From Thaumarchaeota archaeon CSP1-1 (GTDB lineage Archaea > Thermoproteota > Nitrososphaeria > Nitrososphaerales > Nitrosopumilaceae): a DNA stretch of 64,000 bases. The notes under the pieces were generated by a model. That model searched no databases. It was given only the letters and a program-made list of their open reading frames with translations, and was not told the DNA's origin. Positions 24,111 to 33,602 of the stretch are shown here, piece after piece. Positions within the stretch are counted from its first letter, which is position 1; each line of letters opens with the position of its first letter. The position numbers and the translations under genes are program-made. The stretch is from the NCBI GenBank assembly GCA_001443365.1, contig LDXL01000001.1:62001-126000 (forward strand), read 5' to 3'.

Positions 24111-24791
24111 TTAAACACTGTTTGATTCTAACATTGCCTTTACTTTATCTGTTAAATTAGCCATATGTGCTTGCTCATCTATCATTTGAATTGCTTTTTT
24201 GGCCTTTAATAATCCATCTGGATTTTCGCATGCAACAACTACTAATCCATTTTGTCCAATTGTAATAGTAGCATGAGTTGCCATCTCAATTGCTTGAATC
24301 ATAGTTCCTTGCTTTCCTATCAATCTTGGTACTTTGCTTGGCGAGATTTTTACAAGTTCTCCTGAATCAATTTTGCCAAGTTCTCTATCTGCTATTGTAA
24401 TTAGTGGATCTCGTGATCTATCAAAGTTTACAATTCTAGCTGCAATTAAATCTCCTTTCTTTAGCTTTGATGTCATCTCATCGGTATCAGGTTGAAAATT
24501 TCTTCCAAAGACATCAGAACCTGGAAGCATTCCTACATAGCACGAATTAATATCGGCTTCCCAGGAAAGTGAGCTGTGTGAAATAATTTTACCAATTACC
24601 AAATCTTCACTTTTTGGAATGTATTTTCCAGTTAATGGTATAACTTTTACACTGTCATCATATATTTCAGAAATTCCTACTTTGGTTGCAATAATTTTTT
24701 TACCTTCGAGAATTACATTTTGTTCTGGCCTGTATGGTCCAGTTGTTATTACTTCACCAGGAATAACGAATCTTCTTTTGTTATCACCCAT
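24111..24791 (-). CDS. rrp4: Exosome cap subunit Rrp4
   Basis: 226 aa with three domains: an N-terminal beta part (VIPGEVITTGPYRPEQNVI), an S1 domain (about 65-145; VGMLPGSDVFG), and a KH domain (about 148-210; PSKVPRLIGKQGTMI). It caps the Rrp41/Rrp42 ring and threads RNA into it. The start overlaps the SBDS stop by 1 nt. Confidence 0.95.
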   Translation of the reverse strand: MGDNKRRFVIPGEVITTGPYRPEQNVILEGKKIIATKVGISEIYDDSVKVIPLTGKYIPKSEDLVIGKIISHSSLSWEADINSCYVGMLPGSDVFGRNFQPDTDEMTSKLKKGDLIAARIVNFDRSRDPLITIADRELGKIDSGELVKISPSKVPRLIGKQGTMIQAIEMATHATITIGQNGLVVVACENPDGLLKAKKAIQMIDEQAHMANLTDKVKAMLESNSV

Positions 24792-25480
24792 TATTTCGCT
24801 ACCTCAATAGAAGCTGTACCTTTTGTAATGGATCCTAATCTATCAATCACGTTTGGCCTTGCAGCTGCAGGTATTTCTAGTATTGCTTTTAAAGAACCAT
24901 TTGATTGCCATTCTTCTTTTTGTAAAGTCCCAGTCGACTTTAAAACTGAATAAGATTGCGCTGCAAATTGCGCGGGAACAATTATTTCTAAAATTAAATT
25001 TTCTGATTTTAAAGGAATTATTGAACGGAGTTTTTCTACCACATCATTAATTTGTTCTTCAACAGTTTTGTGAGGATCAATAGAAACCCTACCATCTTCC
25101 ATGGCTTGTTCAATTCTAAGTGGTGGATGTGGCAAATGCGATTTTGGATCAACAAAGGTTTTTGCAACATAGTTAACAATTTGTTTTCGTTTTTCTGAAG
25201 TCATCTTACGTCTTTGATCAGTAGTTAAGTTCAGCTCTCCTTTTTGGATAATTCTTTCAGCAATTGCTGTAGCATCTTCTGTTTTGAAGGCCTTTAGTAA
25301 TTTTTCTGAAGATGCTCTAGTTCCTTTACTAGAATCAGTATAAATTTCATCAGAAACTAAAATTGATGAAATATCTTTTCTTTTACCAAGCTTATATTCT
25401 AAAGCAGGATCTGGTTTAACTAGAATTTCGAATTTTTCACCTTCAAATGAATATCGTACAACAGTGACTTTGTCTACCAT
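24791..25480 (-). CDS. sbds: Ribosome maturation protein SBDS
   Basis: 229 aa. The N-terminal FYSH domain has YSFEGEKFEILVKPDPALEYKLGK near 10-33, followed by a helical middle with VNYVAKTFVDPKSHLPHPPLRIEQAM near 107-132 and a ferredoxin-like C-terminal domain. It helps release eIF6 from the 50S subunit. It leads the leftward operon and is divergent from rpoD. Confidence 0.95.
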   Translation of the reverse strand: MVDKVTVVRYSFEGEKFEILVKPDPALEYKLGKRKDISSILVSDEIYTDSSKGTRASSEKLLKAFKTEDATAIAERIIQKGELNLTTDQRRKMTSEKRKQIVNYVAKTFVDPKSHLPHPPLRIEQAMEDGRVSIDPHKTVEEQINDVVEKLRSIIPLKSENLILEIIVPAQFAAQSYSVLKSTGTLQKEEWQSNGSLKAILEIPAAARPNVIDRLGSITKGTASIEVAK

Positions 25481-25570
25481 GACTAATCTAGATACTATCA
25501 GACTTGGATATTTATCTCTACATTACAACTCGCTAGATTTTTATTTGGATTTCAGAGTTTTTCATTAAGT

Positions 25571-26212
25571 TTGCCTTCTTTAGAAGTTATTAGTCAAAAT
25601 AAGCAAAAAATGTCAGTAAAGCTCAAAGGAATACACTTACAATATGCTAACGCATTACGAAGAATTTGTCTAAACGGAGTTCCAGTTTTTGCTATAGATA
25701 CTGTGGATATTATTGAAAATTCATCAGTCTTGGCAGATGAAGGAATTGCGCATAGACTTGGAATGATTCCTCTAAGTACAGATACTTCAAGATTTGTAGA
25801 GCATTCAAAATGTAAATGTAATAGTGAATCTGGTTGTTCAAATTGTAGAGTTATGTTAATGATAGATTCTGGAGACACAGATTCAACAAGAACTATTACT
25901 TCAAGCGAATTAACGTCTGAAGATGAATTCGTAAAACCTACATCAGATAAAATTCCAATAGTAGTAATAGCCCCTGGTCAACGCCTAAAAATCGAGGCGT
26001 ATGCAAGATTAGGACGGGGTACAGAACATGCAAAATGGAATTCGTCAAATATTGCTACATTGATTAATTCTGATAATGAGGATGAATATGTTCTAACAGT
26101 AGAAACAACAGGTGCTATTTCACCTCAACAGATTATACTTGGTGGTGTCGAAGAGCTATCAAGAAGACTAGAAGAATTCAAACAGATATTGTCAGATTTG
26201 AAATCAGAATAA
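25571..26212 (+). CDS. rpoD: RNA polymerase subunit D (Rpo3)
   Basis: 213 aa from TTG 25571; the next ATG would cut off the conserved first strand LEVISQNKQKMSVKLKG. The dimerisation domain has ANALRRICLNGVPVFAID near 27-44. A CxCx5CxxC loop (CKCNSESGCSNC, about 78-90) resembles the zinc loop of eukaryotic Rpb3. The extra Fe-S domain of Sulfolobus RpoD is absent, which explains the short length. It assembles with subunit L at the start of polymerase assembly. It leads L18e-L13-S9. Confidence 0.94.
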   Translation: MPSLEVISQNKQKMSVKLKGIHLQYANALRRICLNGVPVFAIDTVDIIENSSVLADEGIAHRLGMIPLSTDTSRFVEHSKCKCNSESGCSNCRVMLMIDSGDTDSTRTITSSELTSEDEFVKPTSDKIPIVVIAPGQRLKIEAYARLGRGTEHAKWNSSNIATLINSDNEDEYVLTVETTGAISPQQIILGGVEELSRRLEEFKQILSDLKSE

Positions 26213-26252
26213 GCATACATATTATATTTGGGTTAAAAAGGTCAATATTCAA

Positions 26253-26600
26253 ATGACTAATCAGGTTGTTATACAAATGGTAAAGCTGCTCAAGCAAGCT
26301 TCTATAAAAAATGATGCGCCGATTTGGTCCAAACTAGCTAAACTCGCATTAAAAACATCTTCTGCAAGACGAGTTGTAAATTTGACTAAGATCAATGATG
26401 TCACCAAAGAAAATGATGTAATTGTTGTACCAGGCAAAGTATTAGGAACAGGTAATGTTTTGCATAAAGTAACATTAAGTTCTTTTTCAATTTCAAACTC
26501 TGCAGCAAAAAAAATTATAGAGTCAGGCGGCAAGATAATTAGTTTTTCAGAAATGATTGAAAAGTTCCCAACCGGAAAAGGAGTGAGCATTATTGGCTAG
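26253..26600 (+). CDS. rpl18e: Ribosomal protein eL18 (L18e)
   Basis: 115 aa. Family features are IWSKLAKLALKTSSARRVVNLTKIN near 23-47, VIVVPGKVLGTGNVLHKVTLSSFS near 52-75 and a C-terminal GGKIISFSEMIEKFPTGKGV. It is a large-subunit protein in the usual rpoD-L18e-L13-S9 order. It overlaps L13 by 8 nt. Confidence 0.94.
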   Translation: MTNQVVIQMVKLLKQASIKNDAPIWSKLAKLALKTSSARRVVNLTKINDVTKENDVIVVPGKVLGTGNVLHKVTLSSFSISNSAAKKIIESGGKIISFSEMIEKFPTGKGVSIIG

Positions 26601-27060
26601 CAAACAAGAAAAAGTAGTTGAAATGAAAGGCAGACCTATTGTAATAGATGGAACTGATCTTATTGCTGGAAGACTATGCTCAAACGTTGCAAAATTGTTG
26701 CTGCAAGGAAATAATGTATCGATAGTGAATTGTGATAAGATAATGATGAGTGGTAAACGAAAAAGCATAGTAGGAGAATACAAAGCTTTTCTTGAAATAG
26801 CTAGCATCTTACATCCAAAACATGGACCATACCATCCTAGAAGACCTGACACAATTATCAGCAGAATGGTTAGAGGTATGCTACCAAGAAAAAAACCATC
26901 TGGAGCAACAGCCTTGAAAAGATTACGTGCATACATTGGAGTTCCAAGGGAACTAAAAACTTTTGAAAAGATTCAATTTGATAATGCCAAGATTAGAAGA
27001 TCAAACGCATATTACACAAGTATAGCTGAACTTGGAAGAACCATAGGGTGGACAGAATGA
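26593..27060 (+). CDS. rpl13: Ribosomal protein uL13
   Basis: 155 aa from TTG 26593. IVIDGTDLIAGRLCSNVAKLLLQG near 16-39 and RMVRGMLPRKKPSGATALKRLRAYIGVP near 92-119 identify uL13, an early-assembling large-subunit protein. It overlaps rps9 by 4 nt (ATGA) if S9 starts at 27057. Confidence 0.94.
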   Translation: MASKQEKVVEMKGRPIVIDGTDLIAGRLCSNVAKLLLQGNNVSIVNCDKIMMSGKRKSIVGEYKAFLEIASILHPKHGPYHPRRPDTIISRMVRGMLPRKKPSGATALKRLRAYIGVPRELKTFEKIQFDNAKIRRSNAYYTSIAELGRTIGWTE

Positions 27061-27503
27061 CTTCAAAAACTGAGATTTATTATGCAACTAGGAAGACAGC
27101 AAGAGCCCATGTCTATATTACCAAAGGGGTTGGCAAAGTTAGAATCAACAACGTACCAGTTGAAATGATTCCCCAAGAAACTGCACGTGAGGTAATTTTT
27201 GCTCCGCTAGAAATTTTTGGAGATTTAAGAAATAAGGTTGATATCTCAGTAAGAGTAAAAGGTGGAGGTTTTATGGGGCAGGCAAGTGCTGCAGCAACTG
27301 CCATTTCAAGAGCACTAATTGGTTGGACAAAAACAAAAAAAGAACCACGAGATCATCCCCTAACTAAATCAGTCAGAGATGATTTGAGAAAAAGGATTGC
27401 CGAATTTGACAAATATCTCATAAGTGGAGATGCAAGAAGAAAAGAACCAAAAAAATTCGGTGGACCTGGAGCCAGAAGAAGAAAACAAAAGTCATATCGT
27501 TAG
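27057..27503 (+). CDS. rps9: Ribosomal protein uS9
   Basis: 148 aa from ATG 27057 (a GTG at 27048 would add three residues). It has YYATRKTARAHVYITKGVGKVRINN near 7-31, VRVKGGGFMGQASAAATAISRALI near 64-87 and the basic tail GGPGARRRKQKSYR that reaches the decoding-site tRNA. It is followed 2 nt later by a nucleotidyltransferase instead of the rpoN/rpoK genes found in this place in many archaea. Confidence 0.94.
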   Translation: MTSKTEIYYATRKTARAHVYITKGVGKVRINNVPVEMIPQETAREVIFAPLEIFGDLRNKVDISVRVKGGGFMGQASAAATAISRALIGWTKTKKEPRDHPLTKSVRDDLRKRIAEFDKYLISGDARRKEPKKFGGPGARRRKQKSYR

Positions 27504-27505
27504 AC

Positions 27506-28231
27506 GTGAAAGCAATAATTTTAGCTGGTGGCAAAGGTACAAGAGCAAGACCGTTTACAGATTTTTTTCCAAAAGCATTGATACCAGTGGAAGGAAAGCC
27601 GTTAATTGATCATATTGTCAGTTATCTTTCTTCATTTAGATTCATTGATGAGATACTGATTGTTTCTGATTTTAAAGGTCTGGGGGGACAGATAAGGCAT
27701 TACTTTGAAAATAGGATAAACGGTACAAAAATAAAATTTGTTCAAGACTCTGGAAGTGGAACTGCTGGAGATCTGCTTCACGCATCAGGTTCATTAAAAA
27801 ATACTCCAGAATTTCTCTTGTGGTTTGTAGATAATCTGTGTGCCATAGACATAAAAAAAATGACTGAATTTTTCAAACAAAATAAAAGCCTAGCGTGTAT
27901 AGCAACAAGAACCACAAGAAAAGAAGAGACTGGTTTTGCAGTAGTAAAAGATGATATTATTACAGAATTTAAAGAAAAACCAACTATCAAAATGAAGATG
28001 GCAGAATGTTTAGGAATCTATGTTCTTGGGTCAGACATTCTAAAAAAGATTCGAATGAAACGTAGTCATGAAGAGCTAAATCTATCGTTTGATATACTTC
28101 AAGAATTAGCAAAGCAAGGAAAAGTTAGTGCTTTTGATATTGGAAAAAAACCTTGGTTAGATGTCGAGTCACCAGCTATGCTTGAACGAAATAAGAAAGT
28201 AGTTAAACAAATCATAAAAGAGATGAAATAG
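27506..28231 (+). CDS. Sugar-phosphate nucleotidyltransferase
   Basis: 241 aa from GTG 27506. ILAGGKGTRARPFTDFFPKALIPVEGKPLIDH (5-36) is the nucleotide-binding signature of NTP-transferases. A substrate loop with DSGSGTAGDL and a metal-binding WFVDNL (D/N replacing part of the usual GD) follow near 75-110. It makes an NDP-sugar (GDP-mannose-like or dTDP/UDP-glucose-like), probably for glycoprotein or lipid glycans. The left-handed helix domain common in archaeal homologs is absent. It is co-directional 2 nt after rps9 and overlaps leuD (convergent) by 20 nt. Confidence 0.85.
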   Translation: MKAIILAGGKGTRARPFTDFFPKALIPVEGKPLIDHIVSYLSSFRFIDEILIVSDFKGLGGQIRHYFENRINGTKIKFVQDSGSGTAGDLLHASGSLKNTPEFLLWFVDNLCAIDIKKMTEFFKQNKSLACIATRTTRKEETGFAVVKDDIITEFKEKPTIKMKMAECLGIYVLGSDILKKIRMKRSHEELNLSFDILQELAKQGKVSAFDIGKKPWLDVESPAMLERNKKVVKQIIKEMK

Positions 28232-28796
28232 TAGATTTCTTTTCATATTCTAAAATTTTATCTTGGTATTTTAGTGTCAAGGCAATTTCATCTAATCCAT
28301 TGAGAAGATTTTTCTTTTTGTATTCATCAATTTGGAATGGAATTATTTCGGTATCTGTTTTGATTATTTGGTTTTCTAAATCAACCTCAATTTCTGTCTG
28401 TATTTTTAAAAGCTTTTCTACAATTTTGGAATTAAGAATTATTGCAAGTAATCCATTTTTGAAACAATTACTGAAAAATATATCTGCAAATGATGGAGCA
28501 ATAATTACTGAGAATCCATAATCTTGTAATGCCCATACTGCATGCTCTCTGCTAGAACCACAACCAAAATTATCTTGAGTAATTAGAATTTTTGAATTTT
28601 TGTATTTTGGATCATTCAATATAAAGCCAGAATTTGGTTTTTCATCACTATTGAATCTCCAATTATAAAATAGAAATTTTCCGAACCCAGTTTTTTGAAT
28701 TAATTTTAAAAATTGCTTTGGTACAATTTGGTCTGTGTCTACATTAACTTTATCAAAGGGAGTAACAATACTTTTTATTTTTTTAAATCTGTCCAT
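28212..28796 (-). CDS. leuD: 3-isopropylmalate dehydratase small subunit, bacterial type
   Basis: 194 aa. VNVDTDQIVPKQFLKLI near 18-34 and [19 protein letters not shown] near 75-93 are the swivelling-domain motifs. The long C-terminal domain fits the bacterial LeuD form (about 200 aa), unlike the short form at 30227. With the large subunit just upstream it isomerises 2- to 3-isopropylmalate in leucine synthesis. It starts directly after leuC ends. Confidence 0.9.
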   Translation of the reverse strand: MDRFKKIKSIVTPFDKVNVDTDQIVPKQFLKLIQKTGFGKFLFYNWRFNSDEKPNSGFILNDPKYKNSKILITQDNFGCGSSREHAVWALQDYGFSVIIAPSFADIFFSNCFKNGLLAIILNSKIVEKLLKIQTEIEVDLENQIIKTDTEIIPFQIDEYKKKNLLNGLDEIALTLKYQDKILEYEKKSTISSLL

Positions 28797-30209
28797 TTAG
28801 TTCAAATCCATTTCACGTACATCAACAAAATGTCCTTTGATAGCAGCTGCTGCAGCCATTACTGGACTAACCAGATGTGTACGACCTCCTACTCCTTGTC
28901 TTCCTTCAAAATTTCTATTTGATGTACTTGCACATCTTTCACCAGGGCCAAGAATATCTGGATTCATTCCAAGGCACATACTACATCCTGATTCACGCCA
29001 TTCAAAGTTTGCATCGATAAAAATTTTATCAATTCCAAGATCTTCTGCCTGTTTTTTAACCATTTGTGAACCTGGTACCACCATAGCACGAACTTTAGAT
29101 GAAACTTTTTTCCCTTTAACAACCTTTGATGCTGCTATAAGATCCTCTAAACGTGCGTTTGTACAAGAACCAATGAAAACTCTATCAATGTATATATCAG
29201 TAATTGGAATTCCTGGTTTTAGATCCATATACTGTAACGCTTTTTCTACTCCTTTTTGTTGACTCAAATCCTTAGCAAATTCTTCAGGAAAAGGAATTTT
29301 CTCAGTTACATCAGATACCATGGCGGGATTTGTACCCCAGCTTACTTGAGGTGCTAAATTTTTGGCATCTAGGGTAAAACTTTTATCAAATTTTGCGTTT
29401 GAGTCTGTTTTTAAATTTTCACGCCATTCAGCTACCAATTCCTCATAATTTTTTGGAGTGTATTTTTTTCCTCGTAAATATTCAAAAGTTTTTTCATCTG
29501 GAGCAATTAGACCAGCACGTGCTCCTGCTTCAATTGACATATTACAAATCGTCATTCTTTGTTCCATACTAAGTTCAGATATTGTCTCTCCACGATATTC
29601 TATGACTGTACCAGCCCCACCTGCAGTTCCAATTCGTCTGATTATTGAAAGTATGATGTCTTTTGCAGTCACGGCAAAAGGATTTTTTCTTTTCCCTTCT
29701 ACCCTAATCTCAAATGGTTTGAGTTTTTCCATCCAAATTGTTTGTGTTGCTAAAACATGTTCGACTTCACTTGTTCCAATACCAAATGCTAAAGCCCCAA
29801 AGGCTCCCTGTGTTGAGGTATGACTATCGCCACAAACAATTGTACTACCTGGCAGAGTTATTCCTAGTTGTGGCCCTATAACGTGAACTATTCCTTGATT
29901 TGGATTATTGATTCCAAACAATTGGATTCCAAAATCTTTACAGTTTTTTTCTAAGGTTTTGATTTGAATTGAAGATACTTGGTCTACAATAGGCAGAGAT
30001 CTATTACTAGTTGGTACATTATGATCTTCGGTAGCTATAGTGAGATCAGGTCGTCTTACCTTTCTGTTGTTCAATCTTAATCCTTCAAAAGCCTGAGGGG
30101 AAGTAACCTCATGAATTAGATGCCTATCGATGTAAAGTAAAGAAGGGCCATTTTCTTCTTCTAGTACTAAGTGTGAATCCCAGATCTTTTCAAATAGTGT
30201 TTTTGACAT
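28797..30209 (-). CDS. leuC: 3-isopropylmalate dehydratase large subunit, bacterial type
   Basis: 470 aa, the usual length of bacterial LeuC. Motifs are [16 protein letters not shown] near 26-41, [27 protein letters not shown] near 129-155, [13 protein letters not shown] near 350-362 and [11 protein letters not shown] near 408-418, which together supply the 4Fe-4S cluster Cys ligands. It works with LeuD at 28212. It is third in the leftward operon leuC2-leuD2-leuC-leuD. Confidence 0.93.
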   Translation of the reverse strand: MSKTLFEKIWDSHLVLEEENGPSLLYIDRHLIHEVTSPQAFEGLRLNNRKVRRPDLTIATEDHNVPTSNRSLPIVDQVSSIQIKTLEKNCKDFGIQLFGINNPNQGIVHVIGPQLGITLPGSTIVCGDSHTSTQGAFGALAFGIGTSEVEHVLATQTIWMEKLKPFEIRVEGKRKNPFAVTAKDIILSIIRRIGTAGGAGTVIEYRGETISELSMEQRMTICNMSIEAGARAGLIAPDEKTFEYLRGKKYTPKNYEELVAEWRENLKTDSNAKFDKSFTLDAKNLAPQVSWGTNPAMVSDVTEKIPFPEEFAKDLSQQKGVEKALQYMDLKPGIPITDIYIDRVFIGSCTNARLEDLIAASKVVKGKKVSSKVRAMVVPGSQMVKKQAEDLGIDKIFIDANFEWRESGCSMCLGMNPDILGPGERCASTSNRNFEGRQGVGGRTHLVSPVMAAAAAIKGHFVDVREMDLN

Positions 30210-30226
30210 TACTCCTGTTCCTCAGA

Positions 30227-30709
30227 TTACGGCTTGAATTTGAACAGTCCGCCTGCCGCTATAATTTTTCCAATAATTTCTGAGAATGGTTTCATTTGAT
30301 ATTTTTTATTTTTTGTATGATTATTGATTTCGTTGGTAGCGACATTTATCTCAAGCTCATCACCATTGGAAATATCCTTGTATGCATCCTCGTCTATCTC
30401 TATTGGTAAAAGAAATGCTCCATCTACGGCATTTCTATAAAAAATCCTAGCAAAAGATAGTGCCAAAACTGCCTTAATTCCAGAGTGGGTTAAAGCTATT
30501 GGAGCATGTTCCCGAGAAGATCCACAACCAAAATTTCTTCCTGCAACAATGAAATCACCTTCTTTTACTTTGGAATGAAAATCAGGGTCAAGTCCTTCCA
30601 TTGCATGTGTTGCAAGCTCAGCATAATCATGAATCTTAAGATATGTACCAGGAAGAATTACGTCAGTATCTATATTGTCCTGTTCATATTTGATTACATT
30701 ACCTTTCAA
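30227..30709 (-). CDS. Aconitase-superfamily small subunit, archaeal type
   Basis: 160 aa. [17 protein letters not shown] near 8-24 and [19 protein letters not shown] near 59-77 are present. The short length and pairing with a 423-aa large subunit match archaeal LeuD/HacB forms. It may act on isopropylmalate, citramalate or homoaconitate; the substrate-loop just after TDVILPG cannot settle this by eye. It overlaps its large subunit by 4 nt. Confidence 0.88.
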   Translation of the reverse strand: MKGNVIKYEQDNIDTDVILPGTYLKIHDYAELATHAMEGLDPDFHSKVKEGDFIVAGRNFGCGSSREHAPIALTHSGIKAVLALSFARIFYRNAVDGAFLLPIEIDEDAYKDISNGDELEINVATNEINNHTKNKKYQMKPFSEIIGKIIAAGGLFKFKP

Positions 30710-31977
30710 TTCAAATCCCTCGGATCTGTTATTTTACCAGTTACAGCTGATGCAGCAGCCACCAATGGAGAAGCAAGATAGGTTTGAGATTCAACATGAC
30801 CCATTCTGCCTGGAAAATTTCTATTCGTCGTACTAATACAGATTTCGTCTTTTGCTAGAACACCCATATGTGCTCCACAACAGGCTCCACAAGTTGGTGG
30901 ACCTACCATTGCTCCTGCATCTAGAAATATTTTAATGAATCCATTTTCTAATGCTTTTTTGTAAATAGAAATTGCTGCAGGCAATATCTCGGTTCTAATT
31001 TTGACTTTACGACCTTTGAGAATTTTTGCGACAGCTTTTAGGTCTTCAAATTTTGCACCTGTACAAGAACCAATGTAAGCTTTGTCTAATTCTATTGAAG
31101 AAGTTTCCCTCACAACTGAAACGTTTTGGGGCGAGAATGGTTTTGCAACAGTTGGTTCCATTTCTGATCCGTCATACTCGAATATTTTTGCAAACTGGGC
31201 ATTAGAATCTCCTTTTAATGCAGTATAGTTTGTTGCTCCTCGCTCTGCAAGGTGATCAGTAATTTTCTGGTCTGGCTCAATAATTCCATTTTTAGCTCCG
31301 GCTTCTGTCGTCATATTTGTTAGGGTAAGTCGTTCATCTACAGACATTTCATAAACTCCAGTTCCTCCAAACTGCATTGCCTTGTATGCAGCACCATCAG
31401 TTCCGATATCACCAATTATCCTTAAAATGAAATCTTTTGCCATTACATGTTCTGGGAGTTTTCCATTTAGCTTAAAATACAAAGTCTCAGGAACTTTGAA
31501 CCAAATTTTTCCATTTAGCAAGACATATGCCATATCAGTATGTCCAAGACCACAAGCAAAGGCACCAAGAGCACCAGTAGTATTAGTATGTGAATCGCCA
31601 GCCACGTATACTTCTCCTGGAAGCACCAGTGCCTCTTCGTGGGACAAGGTGTGGCAAATACCATATTGACCCAGACCATACTTGAAATGTTTTTCAATTC
31701 CATAATTTTTTGTAAAGTTTGATAGTTTTACAATGTTTTCAGCAGAAACCTTTTCTGCAGAAGGAACAAAATGGTCTTCTGCCACCCATACCTTTGAAGG
31801 ATCCCATAACTTATCAACACTAATTCCTTGTTTTTGTAATTTTTCAAATACCTTAATGACACCAGGTCCTGAAACATCATGCAGCATGGCTTTATCCACA
31901 TTTACAAAAACAACTTCATCAGGCTCTACACTTTCGTTTTTGGAAGCACGTGCAAGGATCTTTTCGGTAATATTCAT
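30706..31977 (-). CDS. Aconitase-superfamily large subunit, archaeal type
   Basis: 423 aa. VFVNVDKAMLHDVSGPG near 23-39, VAGDSHTNTTGALGAFACGLGHTDMAYV near 124-151, YIGSCTGAKFEDL near 300-312 and PTCGACCGAHMGVL near 360-373 carry the Fe-S ligands. It belongs to the archaeal LeuC/HacA group of about 420 aa, separate from the bacterial LeuC in the same operon. Candidates are isopropylmalate isomerase, citramalate isomerase or homoaconitase. Confidence 0.88.
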   Translation of the reverse strand: MNITEKILARASKNESVEPDEVVFVNVDKAMLHDVSGPGVIKVFEKLQKQGISVDKLWDPSKVWVAEDHFVPSAEKVSAENIVKLSNFTKNYGIEKHFKYGLGQYGICHTLSHEEALVLPGEVYVAGDSHTNTTGALGAFACGLGHTDMAYVLLNGKIWFKVPETLYFKLNGKLPEHVMAKDFILRIIGDIGTDGAAYKAMQFGGTGVYEMSVDERLTLTNMTTEAGAKNGIIEPDQKITDHLAERGATNYTALKGDSNAQFAKIFEYDGSEMEPTVAKPFSPQNVSVVRETSSIELDKAYIGSCTGAKFEDLKAVAKILKGRKVKIRTEILPAAISIYKKALENGFIKIFLDAGAMVGPPTCGACCGAHMGVLAKDEICISTTNRNFPGRMGHVESQTYLASPLVAAASAVTGKITDPRDLN

Positions 31978-32043
31978 AATCGAAAAGGCTTTTTCTTGAG
32001 ATTAAAAGCTTTTCAGAAGGATAAAAAGAAAGAAATCTGAAAG

Positions 32044-32817
32044 ATGGGTATGTCATTGACAGTTTCGCCAATTAGAGTAGAGAGAAAAGAAAATGAATTT
32101 GACCTTTTTGATACTATTACAAAATCAATAGAGAAGAAAGGATATTCAATTAAGGAGGGAGATGTCATTGTTATTTCTAGCAAATTCGTTTCAAATGCTC
32201 AAGGGAGATTATTAGAATTAGATTCTGTTAGAACTTCTAATCAAAGTAATGTACTTTCTAAAAAATTTCGAATCAAACCACAATTTGCCGAAGTTATCAT
32301 CCGTGAATCTGATAAAATTTTTGGTGGGATTTCTGGATTTGTTATATCTTCATCAGATAATATTTTAGCTCCTAATGCTGGAATTGATAAATCAAATGCA
32401 AAGAAAGGAAAAGTTATTCTTTATCCATTTGATCCTTATTTGGTAGCTGAACAACTACGACGAAAATTTTTCTTGAAATATTTGATTCATGTTGGTATTA
32501 TCATAGTTGATAGTAGATTAATGCCATCCAGAGTAGGAACTACTGGTGTTGCAATTGCTTGTTCTGGAATTGAACCAGTACTAGACATGAGATCACAAAA
32601 AGATTTAGAAGGAAATCCTCTTAAGGTGACCTTCCAGGCTGTTGTTGATAATTTAGCATCGATTGCAAATCACAAAATGGGAGAAGGTTCAGAATCACAA
32701 CCTATTGCAATAGTAAGGGATTCTGGTGCAAAGTTAACTGATAGAAAAATTAAACCAAATGAGGTAGCAGTATCTCACGAGCAATGTGTTTATGTTCGCG
32801 GTTTGAAAAATGCTTGA
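32044..32817 (+). CDS. cofE: Coenzyme F420-0:L-glutamate ligase
   Basis: 257 aa. It begins with a beta strand and DTITKSIEKKGYSIKEGDVIVISSKFVSNAQGR (near 25-57), typical of CofE, and continues with GVAIACSGIEPVLDMRSQKDLEGNPL near 176-201. The enzyme adds gamma-linked glutamate to F420-0 using GTP. No other F420 gene is nearby. An alternative start two codons later (32050) is equally good. It diverges from the leucine operon. Confidence 0.9.
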   Translation: MGMSLTVSPIRVERKENEFDLFDTITKSIEKKGYSIKEGDVIVISSKFVSNAQGRLLELDSVRTSNQSNVLSKKFRIKPQFAEVIIRESDKIFGGISGFVISSSDNILAPNAGIDKSNAKKGKVILYPFDPYLVAEQLRRKFFLKYLIHVGIIIVDSRLMPSRVGTTGVAIACSGIEPVLDMRSQKDLEGNPLKVTFQAVVDNLASIANHKMGEGSESQPIAIVRDSGAKLTDRKIKPNEVAVSHEQCVYVRGLKNA

Positions 32818-32880
32818 TTAAAAATAAATAACTTTTAAAAAATAGTTTAATACAGATTTGTTAAATTTTAATCAGCAGTG

Positions 32881-32888
32881 CTTTAAAT
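32881..32888 (+). promoter_or_regulatory. TATA box of tail-anchored protein gene
   Basis: CTTTAAAT centred about 27 nt before ATG 32912; a leaderless transcript is expected. Confidence 0.5.
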
Positions 32889-32911
32889 AGAGGGTATTTT
32901 GGGCATAAATT

Positions 32912-33463
32912 ATGGAGTACTTGACTACATACCCCAAGACAATATCCTTCTTTGATGGATTAAGAGATATGGTAAAGGCAGATGGGGCATCAGGAGTTGA
33001 GCAACTCACAGTAGTTGTAAAGAAAAATGTTGATGAACTTCTAAAAATCTTTTCTAAAGAAGGATTTACTGGAGTAAAATTTGAACACAAACAACCATTT
33101 CAGATTGGACATGGTCTCTCTTTGAAGCTCAAAAAGCCATGGGAGATGCATGTAAGATTAGTTGAAATGAAAAAAGGACTAATAGCAATACAGGCAGAAG
33201 TTGAAGTTTCAAGAGATTATCTACAACATCTATTTTGTCAAAGAACTCCTGTCATTTATGAAATAGAATCACTTATGAAAAAGTACCAAATTGATTATAA
33301 AATTTGGAATAACAGAATCCGAAAATACGTTAAAACTATATTTGATAATTATAAAATAAAGCTAAATACTCCAAATATTCCGGTATTAGCATGGAAACCA
33401 TTGGTATTTGTGATAGCAACTGTTGGCTCATTTTATCTATGGAAATATATCCAAACAATTTAG
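32912..33463 (+). CDS. Unknown tail-anchored membrane protein
   Basis: 183 aa with a soluble N-terminal part (1-155) and one C-terminal helix (about 160-178, WKPLVFVIATVGSFYLW), so it is a tail-anchored protein facing the cytoplasm. The soluble part has two beta blocks, VEQLTVVVKKNVDELLKIF and GLIAIQAEVEVSRDYLQHLF, suggesting an alpha/beta domain. No family recognised. Confidence 0.7.
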   Translation: MEYLTTYPKTISFFDGLRDMVKADGASGVEQLTVVVKKNVDELLKIFSKEGFTGVKFEHKQPFQIGHGLSLKLKKPWEMHVRLVEMKKGLIAIQAEVEVSRDYLQHLFCQRTPVIYEIESLMKKYQIDYKIWNNRIRKYVKTIFDNYKIKLNTPNIPVLAWKPLVFVIATVGSFYLWKYIQTI

Positions 33464-33602
33464 AATTTTTATTTAGTAAAATCATTTTTAATTAAAGTTC
33501 GAATCTGGGAGAGAGGGTTTTGCTATTTTAGTTGTCTCTCGAGAATTATGGTTTGAATCCTAGGCTTCCCAATCAATAAAGTTCTATTTTTGGACTTATG
33601 TT
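33464..33602. other. Spacer with tRNA-like fragments
   Basis: It contains GTTCGAATC (about 33498) and GGTTTGAATCC followed by GGCTTCCC (about 33549-33570), which resemble tRNA 3' halves. A cloverleaf cannot be closed: the T stem and acceptor each have two mismatches. Most likely a decayed tRNA or chance. Confidence 0.25.

Noticed and set aside
33498-33575. tRNA gene
   Set aside because: GTTCGAATC and GGTTTGAATCC fragments and a GGGAG...CTTCCC pair look tRNA-like, but the T stem and acceptor each contain two mismatches and the loop lacks the conserved C. At best a decayed tRNA.
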